Positions 1 through 5,226 of a DNA stretch of 5,238 bases are shown here, one piece after another. The notes below the pieces were generated by a model that was not told the origin of the DNA, made no database searches, and saw only the letters and a program-made list of their open reading frames with translations. The translations under genes were made by a program, and so were the position numbers. The stretch is from contig DATIHO010000058.1 of assembly GCA_035480615.1 (NCBI GenBank), positions 1 through 5,238 on the forward strand, in the 5' to 3' direction. The DNA is from CAIPFQ01 sp035480615 (GTDB lineage: Bacteria > Chlamydiota > Chlamydiia > Chlamydiales > SM23-39). Each line of letters opens with the position of its first letter. Position 1 is the first letter of the stretch.

Positions 1-353
1 TCGAGATTTTCAACAGTTTTGTCAGATTGAGTATTCCCGGTGTTGATGACTTGCTTGGGTTCAAAAAGTAAGACGTGGGCTTCCGATTCTGTATAGGGAA
101 GATGATCTGTGCCTTTGGGAACAATAAAAAACTCACCCTCGTTTAAGACGATTTCTCGGCTCCGCAATTTGATTCGCAATTGTCCCTTTACAACTAAGAA
201 GAATTCATCCTCATGTTCATGCTGATGCCATACAAACTCTCCGCGGGCCTTGAAAATTTTGACGTAGTTGCCGTTCAACTCTCCGAGGATTTTGGGGCAC
301 CAAAATGCATCAAATAATTTGAATTTTTCTTTGAGATTAGCCTTGTCTTTCAT
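1..353 (-). CDS. Cupin-domain metal-binding protein, partial (C-terminus beyond the window)
   Basis: The frame opens at ATG 353-351 and reads to the window edge with no stop, giving 117 visible codons. It is a small single-domain cupin, similar in layout to the COG0662-type stand-alone cupins. Motif 1 is present as G38, H43-x-H45, E50 and G57. Motif 2 is G73, P79, G81 and H84. The metal ligands would therefore be H43, H45, E50 and H84. The conserved barrel strands (EFFLVVKG, NEGEFFIVPKG) are intact. There is no signal peptide, so it should be cytosolic. A purine-rich AGAGGG lies about 4 bases before the ATG and supports this start. The neighbouring gene at 485 is divergent. The family covers isomerases, dioxygenases and small-molecule sensors, and the sequence does not say which this is. 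The family call is solid; the substrate is unknown. Confidence 0.9.
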   Translation of the reverse strand, partial: MKDKANLKEKFKLFDAFWCPKILGELNGNYVKIFKARGEFVWHQHEHEDEFFLVVKGQLRIKLRSREIVLNEGEFFIVPKGTDHLPYTESEAHVLLFEPKQVINTGNTQSDKTVENL

Positions 354-445
354 GGGTCCCTCTTTTCTGATGAGAATAGCAGAGGTCAAATGGTTTATAA
401 AATAGGAAAATGAGATTTGCCCAGATGTTGGACGTGAGTCTCTCT

Positions 446-474
446 TTGATCCAGGCGGCCTTTTGTGGTACAAT
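446..474 (+). promoter_or_regulatory. Candidate sigma-70 promoter with extended -10
   Basis: TTGATC (446-451) and TACAAT (469-474) are separated by 17 bases, and TGG precedes the -10 as in extended -10 promoters. The expected transcription start is near 481, only about 4 bases before the ATG at 485. No Shine-Dalgarno sequence is visible there. This would give a nearly leaderless message for the downstream gene, unless translation starts further in. Assigned by eye only. Confidence 0.5.
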
Positions 475-484
475 GCTGTGACAA

Positions 485-952
485 ATGAACCTAATCCAAA
501 TCTTGGTTTTCGGAGCCATTCCGCTTCTTATGCTGGGATCTGATGTTGATGTGGTGCGTCAGGCCAGGATGGACCAAAATGATGCTATGGCCAGTGGCGA
601 TATCGAACGCGTTGCTTCCTTCTGGACAGATGACATCACCCTTCGTCGTGGACTTGGCGCTTCCCTCGTCGGGAAGGATGTCTATCGGGCATTGATGGAC
701 GCGGCCCCGAATGAAGAGAGTGTGATCTATGTGCGGGAGCCTGATCTCATTGAGGTTAGCCCCAATTGGCCGCTTGCGTTTGAGTGTGGCACCTGGACGG
801 CGCGACGAGGGGGCCCAAATAACCCACCGTTGATCTCGGGTCGCTATTCGGCGCAATGGGTTAAGTGGGAAGGGCGCTGGCTCATTCGATCTGAGCTATT
901 CGTGGCGCTGACCTGCAGTGATGCCGCCTGTGCTTGGCCAGTATCTCCATAG
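485..952 (+). CDS. SnoaL/NTF2-like (DUF4440-type) protein with N-terminal signal sequence
   Basis: This is a 155-residue protein. Residues 3-18 (LIQILVFGAIPLLMLG) are hydrophobic and look like a signal peptide or anchor, so the domain probably acts outside the cytoplasm. Residues about 22-140 have the layout of a cone-shaped NTF2-like fold: an opening helix ending in ASGDIERVASFWTDD, the strand pair TLRRG...GASLVGKD, and the closing strands GRYSAQWVKWEGRWLIRSEL. Such domains may be enzymes or ligand-binding proteins, and I see no residue set that names a reaction. Cysteines at 144 and 149 near the C-terminus could pair if the protein is exported. The start at 485 lacks a ribosome binding site. 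Met29 (569) would be an alternative cytosolic start keeping the whole domain. The gene is clearly more GC-rich than its neighbours, suggesting acquisition. It is convergent with the toxin gene, 36 bases apart. Confidence 0.85.
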   Translation: MNLIQILVFGAIPLLMLGSDVDVVRQARMDQNDAMASGDIERVASFWTDDITLRRGLGASLVGKDVYRALMDAAPNEESVIYVREPDLIEVSPNWPLAFECGTWTARRGGPNNPPLISGRYSAQWVKWEGRWLIRSELFVALTCSDAACAWPVSP

Positions 953-988
953 GGGTGCTACCCTTCCGAAGAACGTCTACAAATCCTC

Positions 989-1369
989 TTACTGGATGAT
1001 TTCTACTAGCTCCGAGTATTTTTTGAGCTTAGAGTCGGCGGTCAAGAAGACGAGGGGCTCTGAAACTGCTTGTGCTATGAGAATGCGATCAAATGGATCT
1101 CGATGCAGATCTGGCAATCCCAAGGTGGCGGCAGCGTGCTGACTCGTGACCGGAAGCTCCAGAAAGTGGCTGCTATGCATCTCCTCTATCAAGGCGTTCA
1201 TATTTCCAGAAATTCTTCCCAGTCCCATTTTTATGGCAATTTCCCAGACTGATGCGCTGCTCAAAAAAACCTCTTCCGCCTCTTTGATTTTCTCTATGGA
1301 ATTTTTGGGCAATCTCTTATCGCCTTTAACCCACCATAAAAAAATATGAGTATCTAAAAGCAACCTCAT
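989..1369 (-). CDS. vapC: PIN-domain toxin, VapC family (type II toxin-antitoxin)
   Basis: At 126 residues this is the normal length for a single PIN-domain ribonuclease toxin. The acidic metal-binding residues are all present: D6 in LLLDTHIFLWW, E43 in SASVWEIAIK, D94 in HRDPFDRILIAQA, and D112 in FLTADSKLKKY. The DTHIFLWW and DPFDRILIAQA signatures match the COG3744 branch of PIN toxins, which pairs with Phd-type antitoxins. PIN toxins cleave RNA, often tRNA or rRNA, using Mg2+ or Mn2+. The target of this one cannot be read from the sequence. Its ATG overlaps the antitoxin stop codon in an ATGA arrangement (1366-1369), so translation is coupled and the toxin has no separate ribosome binding site. 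The gene appears intact, with no missing catalytic residue. Its low-GC composition differs from the adjacent GC-rich gene at 485. Confidence 0.93.
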   Translation of the reverse strand: MRLLLDTHIFLWWVKGDKRLPKNSIEKIKEAEEVFLSSASVWEIAIKMGLGRISGNMNALIEEMHSSHFLELPVTSQHAAATLGLPDLHRDPFDRILIAQAVSEPLVFLTADSKLKKYSELVEIIQ

Positions 1370-1602
1370 AGAGAGCCTTCAAAATCAGAAATCATATCTT
1401 CGGGAAGAGGAGCGTCAAAATCTTTGGCGACCTTGATTTTCCCTTTGAGTGCACCAGGACGGCGTTTTGGCTTCTTCTCGATAGGCGTCAGCCTGGCTAC
1501 CGGCTTCCCCGCCATAGCAATCACAATCTCATTTCCTTTGATGACCGAATCAACCAATTTTGAGAAATGGGTTTTGGCCTCGTGCATGTTCACAGTACGC
1601 AT
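1366..1602 (-). CDS. Phd/YefM-family antitoxin, partner of the PIN toxin
   Basis: This 78-residue protein begins MRTVNMHEAKTHFSKLVD, the typical Phd/YefM N-terminus. That region forms the DNA-binding dimer, which usually binds palindromes in its own promoter. The segment GNEIVIAMAGKPVARLTPIE (residues 23-42) is the conserved second half of that domain. The basic linker KKPKRRPGALKGKIKV is followed by a C-terminal acidic tail (DFDAPLPEDMISDFEGSL) that would wrap the toxin and block its active site. AGGTGA lies just upstream of ATG 1602-1600 and sets the start. The gene is first in a two-gene operon and its stop overlaps the toxin start by 4 bases. Two perfect palindromes lie upstream (see the promoter entry). 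By partner it would be called vapB, although the fold is Phd-like. Family assignment is firm; repression of this operon is inferred. Confidence 0.93.
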   Translation of the reverse strand: MRTVNMHEAKTHFSKLVDSVIKGNEIVIAMAGKPVARLTPIEKKPKRRPGALKGKIKVAKDFDAPLPEDMISDFEGSL

Positions 1603-1615
1603 ACATCACCTCATA

Positions 1616-1657
1616 TAGACTAGCCTTAGTCTAGTTTAATTGAAATTATATTTCAAT
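1616..1657 (-). promoter_or_regulatory. Toxin-antitoxin promoter with two palindromic operators
   Basis: There are two perfect inverted repeats. TAGACTA-gcct-TAGTCTA spans 1616-1633 and ATTGAAAT-tat-ATTTCAAT spans 1639-1657. On the minus strand a consensus TATAAT lies at 1650-1645, inside the second palindrome, though without a good -35. An alternative promoter is TTGAAA (1656-1651), a 17-base spacer, and TAGACT (1633-1628). In that reading one palindrome overlaps the -35 and the other the -10. Either way the two palindromes sit where a Phd-type antitoxin or its complex with the toxin would block RNA polymerase. The palindromes are observed directly; operator function is inferred from the family. 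Confidence 0.7.
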
Positions 1658-1705
1658 GGAATGTTTAACTATCATAATTTTAGGTGGATAGGAGACGTCG
1701 GTGAG

Positions 1706-1791
1706 AAAAGAAAAACAGGATCCGCTTCGCGGGAGGATCAGATAAGATAGGAAGCCCCGCACCCCAAAAATAATCCTACATATCCTGTTTT
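1706..1791 (-). terminator. Terminator-like inverted repeat after the patatin gene
   Basis: AAAACAGGAT (1712-1721) and ATCCTGTTTT (1782-1791) are perfect 10-base inverted repeats with 60 bases between them. Read on the minus strand, the distal arm runs into TTTTTCTTTT (1715-1706), as in an intrinsic terminator. The element begins 20 bases beyond the patatin stop. The long loop contains smaller hairpins, such as CCGC-gaa-GCGG at 1732-1722. The large loop is unusual for a terminator, so a small terminal-inverted-repeat element or a structured RNA is also possible. Confidence 0.45.
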
Positions 1792-1810
1792 GTCTAGTTG
1801 TGCAACGGTC

Positions 1811-2677
1811 TCAACGATCATTCTGAAATCTTTGCAGGATCTCTTCTGCATGATCCATTACGGCCCTTCTGCCCTCTTCATAGATCTCGGAATTAACGCT
1901 ATCACTCAGGGAATCGGTAGCTGTAAAATTCATCTCTAATAAAATATCTGCTTCTTGTTGAGAGACATATGAAAGGCGCTGATAAGTGACTTCAAAAGAT
2001 TTGCGAACGATCTGTAGGAGATTCTCTTCGTCAAACTCATCTAATGAGGGATTGATATTTGAGGCAATCACAATCCCATCTCTCCATGTGCGAGCAAATT
2101 GAACAGGCAGGGGATCGCATAGCCCCCCGTCTACATACACAAACTCTCCCATGTGATAGGGAGGAAAAAGTCCTGGCAATGCCGCACTTGCGAGTACGGC
2201 TGGATGGAGTTCTCCTTCTTGTAAATAGACTGGCTCCCCTTTGCGCAAATCGGTGACGACGGCAACAAATGGGATTTGCAAGGCTGAAAAATCCTTTGGG
2301 ATCAAGTTTTCTTGTAGAAATTTTTCTAACTTATTTCTCGTGGAAAAGGCATATTTTTGAAACAAACTAAAATCGACAAGATCGTCTTGCTTTAGGTCAA
2401 TAAGCATCTCTTTTACCTTTGCAATATCTCGATGTTGCGCATACAGGGCCCCGACGATGGCGCCTGAACTGCATCCGACGATGGCATCAGGCACAATTCC
2501 TAGTTTTTCCAATTCTTCGATGACGCCCACATGAGCAAGGCCCCTGCTGCCCCCACTTCCTAAAACTAAAATAACCTTCTGCGACTTTTGGTTGGTCTTG
2601 GCTAAGGTACATACGGCCAGCAGACTGACACACATGGCAAAAAGAGATAATAAGGTCGCAATTTTCCACATTTTCAT
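1811..2677 (-). CDS. Exported patatin-like phospholipase (RssA/COG1752 type)
   Basis: This is a 288-residue protein. Residues 5-26 form a signal peptide (basic start, hydrophobic core LLSLFAMCVSLLAV, likely cleavage after TLA26). The patatin domain then runs to about residue 215. The oxyanion loop is GSGGSRG at 40-46, the nucleophile elbow GCSSG places the catalytic Ser at 70, and the dyad Asp is D183 in VDGGLCDPLP. Such enzymes hydrolyse acyl ester bonds of phospholipids with a Ser-Asp dyad. Domain order and length match RssA-like proteins, but RssA itself lacks a signal peptide, so this copy should act in the envelope or outside the cell. Residues 216-288 are helical and of unknown role. 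Cysteines at 16 and 23 do not make a good lipobox. AGGAA six bases before ATG 2677-2675 supports the start; Met3 is a close alternative. The gene has its own promoter and appears monocistronic. Confidence 0.93.
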   Translation of the reverse strand: MKMWKIATLLSLFAMCVSLLAVCTLAKTNQKSQKVILVLGSGGSRGLAHVGVIEELEKLGIVPDAIVGCSSGAIVGALYAQHRDIAKVKEMLIDLKQDDLVDFSLFQKYAFSTRNKLEKFLQENLIPKDFSALQIPFVAVVTDLRKGEPVYLQEGELHPAVLASAALPGLFPPYHMGEFVYVDGGLCDPLPVQFARTWRDGIVIASNINPSLDEFDEENLLQIVRKSFEVTYQRLSYVSQQEADILLEMNFTATDSLSDSVNSEIYEEGRRAVMDHAEEILQRFQNDR

Positions 2678-2701
2678 GTTTATTTCCTGTTCAAGATGGT
2701 A

Positions 2702-2730
2702 ATTATTCAGGAATCTTACATATTAATCAA
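2702..2730 (-). promoter_or_regulatory. Candidate sigma-70 promoter for the patatin gene
   Basis: On the minus strand TTGATT (2730-2725) is followed after 17 bases by AATAAT (2707-2702). Transcription would start near 2696, giving a leader of about 18 bases that includes the AGGAA ribosome binding site. The surrounding DNA is very AT-rich, so chance matches are likely and support is moderate. Confidence 0.45.
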
Positions 2731-2836
2731 AATATTAAAATTCTGGCTCCAGCTATTCCGTACCCTCAAATATCTTGGCCGAAAAGAGAAGGATCCATGC
2801 AGCTAATGCGGAGCTGGCAAATAGGGGGTCTTAAAA

Positions 2837-2860
2837 GTGGGGACAGTGCTTATTTTCCCC
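2837..2860. repeat. REP-like short repeat candidate overlapping a stop codon
   Basis: The 24-base sequence begins GTGGGGACAGTGC and ends TTTTCCCC. Its ends are the 5-base inverted repeat GGGGA/TCCCC. It resembles from memory the GGGGACAG...TTTTCCCC sequences found scattered in many bacterial genomes near REP-associated (Y1-type) transposase genes. The lipoprotein gene stop codon (2852-2850) and its last three codons lie inside it. On the minus strand it could also form a weak hairpin just after that gene. Only one copy is in this window, so repeat status cannot be shown here. Confidence 0.4.
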
Positions 2861-4067
2861 AGTATTCACGGCTGAAAGGGTTGAATATAAAGTTTTGACC
2901 ATAAGTCAATTGCTGGAACTTTGATCTGTCCGCCTCGCTCGCATTTTTGTAAATGATATAGGGAGGTGGTACTGCAAATAAAGTATGATGGGTCGGGATA
3001 TCTTCTGTCCCCATCAGCACCATTCTTACGTTTTCTTTAGTCTGAGGATATTTGAGAAACACGGTATCTGCAGTTCTCATTGTTGTGTGATCTGAAGTCA
3101 TCCCCATCATAAAAAATCCATTTAAAGTGGTATCGCCATGGATACAACCTTCTTCGATCACTAGCGTATGGCTGTAAGGGATTTGAATTCCAATCAGTTC
3201 TAATTCGTCAGGGTTCTCATTCGTACGGGCGAGAACGACGTACCCCCCTGAATCGGGGGTAAGAGGCGTAATTGTTTGAGAAAATCGGTGTTGTTCTAAG
3301 AAAAGACCGCTCCCATTCTGGATCTGCCAGTCTGCATATAAAGGCTCGTACAAATAAGTAACTAGCCGGTAATCATCTTTTGAGGGGAGTTTTTTCTTGG
3401 TAATTTGAAAAGGGATGTGGTTGACAACAAGTCTCGCTTTAAAAGTACTGAGATCGACTCCACGAGGATCGAAATATCTAAGCTCGATCAAATTTCTGTC
3501 GATTTCCAACAAACCTGGATCGAGGAAAAGGGACTGGCGAAGGTGCTTTTGAGTGACCTCGTATTCCCGTTTTTTCTCTCGGATCACATCCTCTTCTTTG
3601 CCACTTATCCAATTGGCTTTCACAACAGTCAGGAAATGGGGATCAAATTCTTTAAGTTCAAAGTCATTTTCTTGATGCCCATCTGGGATCAGCTTTCTAT
3701 AAAATAAGGGAGGGAATTGGTTTTTGATCGTATACAAGTATTTATGGGGTTCTTCCAAGTTGCCTAAGTAATCAACTGGGCCCACCATGCTAGCTCCTGG
3801 AACCCCTCGAACAGCAGTTAAGTTTTGCATTCTCAACAAGGATCGAGTCGCCGATTCCAATGTCCAATTGTCGGAAACCCTTGGGATGGTCGCTGACATC
3901 AAATGGCCATATACTCTGCAAGCAACAGTGCCATCGTCTCCGTCCAGCAATAAGAGTCGCTTGGGCTCATTGAAAGTCGCTAAAAAATCGCCTTGTGCAT
4001 AGGACGAATGACAGCCTGTTGTAAAAAACAACAAGAAGCTAATACATAGACGCTTCAGGTATTCCAT
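2850..4067 (-). CDS. Putative lipoprotein of unknown function
   Basis: I do not recognise this 405-residue protein. From ATG 4067-4065 it starts MEYLKRLCISFLLFFTTGC, a short basic stretch, a hydrophobic core and a Cys at residue 19. This resembles a lipoprotein signal (TTGC is an imperfect lipobox), so I expect membrane attachment in the envelope. The frame extends upstream to a TTG at 4106. That would bury the signal behind 13 extra residues, so I prefer the internal ATG, which has GGGG a few bases before it. The mature part is soluble and mixed, with no second membrane segment. A charged stretch (GKEEDVIREKKREYE) lies near residues 156-169, and the region around IIEEGCIHGDTTLNGFF-like residues 300-320 is beta-rich. 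The C-terminus ends NPFSREYWGK, with the last codons inside a repeat-like sequence. Codon use resembles the patatin gene. Co-transcription with patatin is unlikely because about 170 bases and a promoter separate them. Confidence 0.8.
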   Translation of the reverse strand: MEYLKRLCISFLLFFTTGCHSSYAQGDFLATFNEPKRLLLLDGDDGTVACRVYGHLMSATIPRVSDNWTLESATRSLLRMQNLTAVRGVPGASMVGPVDYLGNLEEPHKYLYTIKNQFPPLFYRKLIPDGHQENDFELKEFDPHFLTVVKANWISGKEEDVIREKKREYEVTQKHLRQSLFLDPGLLEIDRNLIELRYFDPRGVDLSTFKARLVVNHIPFQITKKKLPSKDDYRLVTYLYEPLYADWQIQNGSGLFLEQHRFSQTITPLTPDSGGYVVLARTNENPDELELIGIQIPYSHTLVIEEGCIHGDTTLNGFFMMGMTSDHTTMRTADTVFLKYPQTKENVRMVLMGTEDIPTHHTLFAVPPPYIIYKNASEADRSKFQQLTYGQNFIFNPFSREYWGK

Positions 4068-4105
4068 AGTCCCCATATCGATAGGTATTGCGACACTTAT
4101 AGCCA

Positions 4106-4111
4106 ATTGTA
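4106..4111 (-). promoter_or_regulatory. Weak candidate -10 element for the lipoprotein gene
   Basis: TACAAT reads 4111-4106 on the minus strand, 38 bases before the preferred ATG at 4067. No convincing -35 lies 16-18 bases upstream. A start near 4099 would exclude the TTG at 4106 from the message, agreeing with the internal ATG. Tentative. Confidence 0.25.
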
Positions 4112-4127
4112 GCCGATTTCGTCTATG

Positions 4128-4164
4128 AAAAAGGCCGAGATTTTTCCCGGCCTTTACTTTTTTT
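4128..4164. terminator. Bidirectional intrinsic terminator
   Basis: AAAGGCCG (4130-4137) pairs perfectly with CGGCCTTT (4148-4155). The 10-base interior can add two more pairs around a TTTT loop after one mismatch. On the plus strand the stem is followed by AC and seven T residues (4158-4164). On the minus strand it runs into TTTTTC (4132-4127). It is a convincing rho-independent terminator in both directions, placed between two divergent genes. It would stop antisense read-through rather than end a gene seen here. Confidence 0.8.
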
Positions 4165-4195
4165 GGAGGTGGAGAGACGCATTCAGAACTTTTGA

Positions 4196-4224
4196 TTGGA
4201 GTAATCTCTCATCGCATGTACAAT
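4196..4224 (+). promoter_or_regulatory. Candidate promoter for the HIT gene
   Basis: TACAAT (4219-4224) is a good -10. The best -35 at 17 bases is the poor TTGGAG (4196-4201). Transcription would begin near 4231, just before ATG 4235 and 46 bases before ATG 4277. The -10 spacing to the ATG (10 bases) equals that at the gene starting at 485. Confidence 0.4.
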
Positions 4225-4234
4225 TTCTTTGTTT

Positions 4235-4735
4235 ATGAGATGTTTTAAGATTTTATTTATTATGTTAGGTGCGCTAATGAGTTCTGGGCAAGCCAATCCT
4301 CTTCCTTCTTTTGTTAATGATCCTACAGTAGCCGATCGGATGGTTGCTGAAAATAAGTTGGCGATTGCCTTTTTGGGGAAGATGCCCATTGTTCCTGGCC
4401 ATACTCTTATTTGTCCCAAAAGAGAGATTGCAAAAAGTGAAGAACTTACCTTTGAAGAATGGCGTGATATTTTAGAACTTAAAGAGCTGATCTGTAAGAA
4501 ACTAACAGATGTTTTTCAAGCGGAAGGGTTTAATTTTGCTTGGAATGAAGGAGAGCTTGCAGGGCAAAGCGTAGCTCACTTTCATCTGCACGTCTTACCA
4601 AGAAAGACTGGCGATGCAGGAATTTTGAAATATGAGCCTCGTGAATTCCTCTATCGCCCAGGGATAAGAGATATTTCTCCTCAGGAAGAATTAACTTCTA
4701 TTGCAGTTCTTCTACGGGCATCGAAAACTGAATAA
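4235..4735 (+). CDS. HIT-family nucleotide-binding protein, possibly exported
   Basis: The histidine-triad signature HFHLHVLPR is at residues 115-123 of the 166-residue reading, with the middle His117 the expected nucleophile. Upstream PGHTLICPKR (His56) and FNFAWNEGELAGQS complete the HIT fold. Proteins of this type hydrolyse phosphoramidate or dinucleoside substrates such as adenylated compounds. The usual N-terminal CxxC zinc pair (as in CIFCKI) is absent. The start is uncertain. ATG 4235 has no ribosome binding site but gives MRCFKILFIMLGALMSSGQA, a credible signal peptide with cleavage after GQA. ATG 4277 has AGGTG five bases upstream and would give a 152-residue cytosolic protein, which is usual for the family. 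The frame is also open to a TTG at 4229. The gene is AT-rich, stands alone on the plus strand and converges on the minus-strand gene ending at 4754, 18 bases away, with no clear terminator between. Confidence 0.88.
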   Translation: MRCFKILFIMLGALMSSGQANPLPSFVNDPTVADRMVAENKLAIAFLGKMPIVPGHTLICPKREIAKSEELTFEEWRDILELKELICKKLTDVFQAEGFNFAWNEGELAGQSVAHFHLHVLPRKTGDAGILKYEPREFLYRPGIRDISPQEELTSIAVLLRASKTE

Positions 4736-4753
4736 TCAAAAATTTCCAGCGTT

Positions 4754-5215
4754 TTAAAAAGAAGAAAATACTAAAGAATAACGCTTAAGGTTCGGAAAAC
4801 AGTCTTTGCAGGCTGTGACCACTGTGCTTTTTAGTAGAGTATTTTCATATGTTTTTTCTGAGTCAAAGATAAGTATTGCCTTTTGTACGGATGCGCAACT
4901 GTTTTTTACAAAATCTTTCGGTAATTGTACCATTGGGCCTGAAAGCGTTATTTCAGTCCAGTTGCTACTGATTCCTGGAATAAGTCTAGTTATTGGGTTT
5001 GGAGAAGAAGGGTCTGTGACATGACTTGGCCAATCATATTGGATTTGGTCTTTTGTAAAGCATAGCTGTGCTTCTGTAAAAGATTCGTTAAACGTAACCC
5101 TTGAAATAGCATGAGTTTTTTGATTCGCCAAATTTAAAGACGCCACTCCAATCGAAATAAATGCATTTTGTTCTAGCGATGGGCTAGATAATCCTATAGG
5201 GGAAGGACTGGCCAT
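4754..5215 (-). CDS. Small protein of unknown function, Ser/Pro-rich N-terminus
   Basis: This 153-residue protein matches no family I recognise. The first 15 residues are rich in Ser and Pro (ASPSPIGLSSPS). The rest is predominantly beta-like, with VTFNESFTEAQLCF and WTEITLSGPMVQLP, and there are four Cys, two in a CKDC motif at 136-139. There is no signal peptide or membrane segment. The start is well supported: AAGGAG (5226-5221) lies five bases before ATG 5215-5213. Codon use and base composition resemble the HIT and lipoprotein genes. It could be the first gene of a transcript or follow one further right, which the window cannot show. The coding call rests on the strong ribosome binding site and an open frame longer than the opposite-strand frames. 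The function is unknown. Confidence 0.7.
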   Translation of the reverse strand: MASPSPIGLSSPSLEQNAFISIGVASLNLANQKTHAISRVTFNESFTEAQLCFTKDQIQYDWPSHVTDPSSPNPITRLIPGISSNWTEITLSGPMVQLPKDFVKNSCASVQKAILIFDSEKTYENTLLKSTVVTACKDCFPNLKRYSLVFSSF

Positions 5216-5220
5216 TTTTT

Positions 5221-5226
5221 CTCCTT
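5221..5226 (-). promoter_or_regulatory. Strong Shine-Dalgarno site that fixes the start at 5215
   Basis: AAGGAG on the minus strand lies five bases before ATG 5215-5213. It is the best ribosome binding site in the window and is the main evidence that the otherwise unrecognised frame is translated. Confidence 0.75.

Noticed and set aside
491..856. 121-residue minus-strand open frame opposite the NTF2-like gene
   Set aside because: It is antisense to a gene with a recognisable domain, rich in Arg and lacking any family signature, so it is a shadow of GC-rich coding DNA.
951..965. Small hairpin AGGGGT-gct-ACCCTT after the NTF2-like stop
   Set aside because: The stem is only six pairs including a wobble and no T-run follows, so it is not a credible terminator.
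2749..2817. CCAGCT...AGCTGG inverted repeat in the spacer between the lipoprotein and patatin genes
   Set aside because: Six-base arms 57 bases apart with no associated signal are too weak to report as an element.
3405..3707. 100-residue plus-strand open frame inside the lipoprotein gene
   Set aside because: No ribosome binding site or domain is visible, and it lies wholly opposite a longer, better-supported gene.
4216..4248. Ten-codon open frame (MYNFFVYEMF) before the HIT gene as a leader peptide
   Set aside because: It overlaps the predicted -10, has no ribosome binding site at proper spacing and shows no attenuator structure.
4183..4419. Minus-strand 78-residue frame opposite the HIT start
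   Set aside because: It covers conserved HIT coding sequence on the other strand and has no supporting signals.
4748..4785. Inverted repeat AGCGTT...AACGCT between the convergent genes
   Set aside because: Six-base arms with a 26-base loop inside AT-rich DNA are expected by chance, and it overlaps coding sequence.
4806..5024. Plus-strand 72-residue frame opposite the last gene
   Set aside because: It has no Shine-Dalgarno sequence, and the minus-strand frame is longer and has a strong one.
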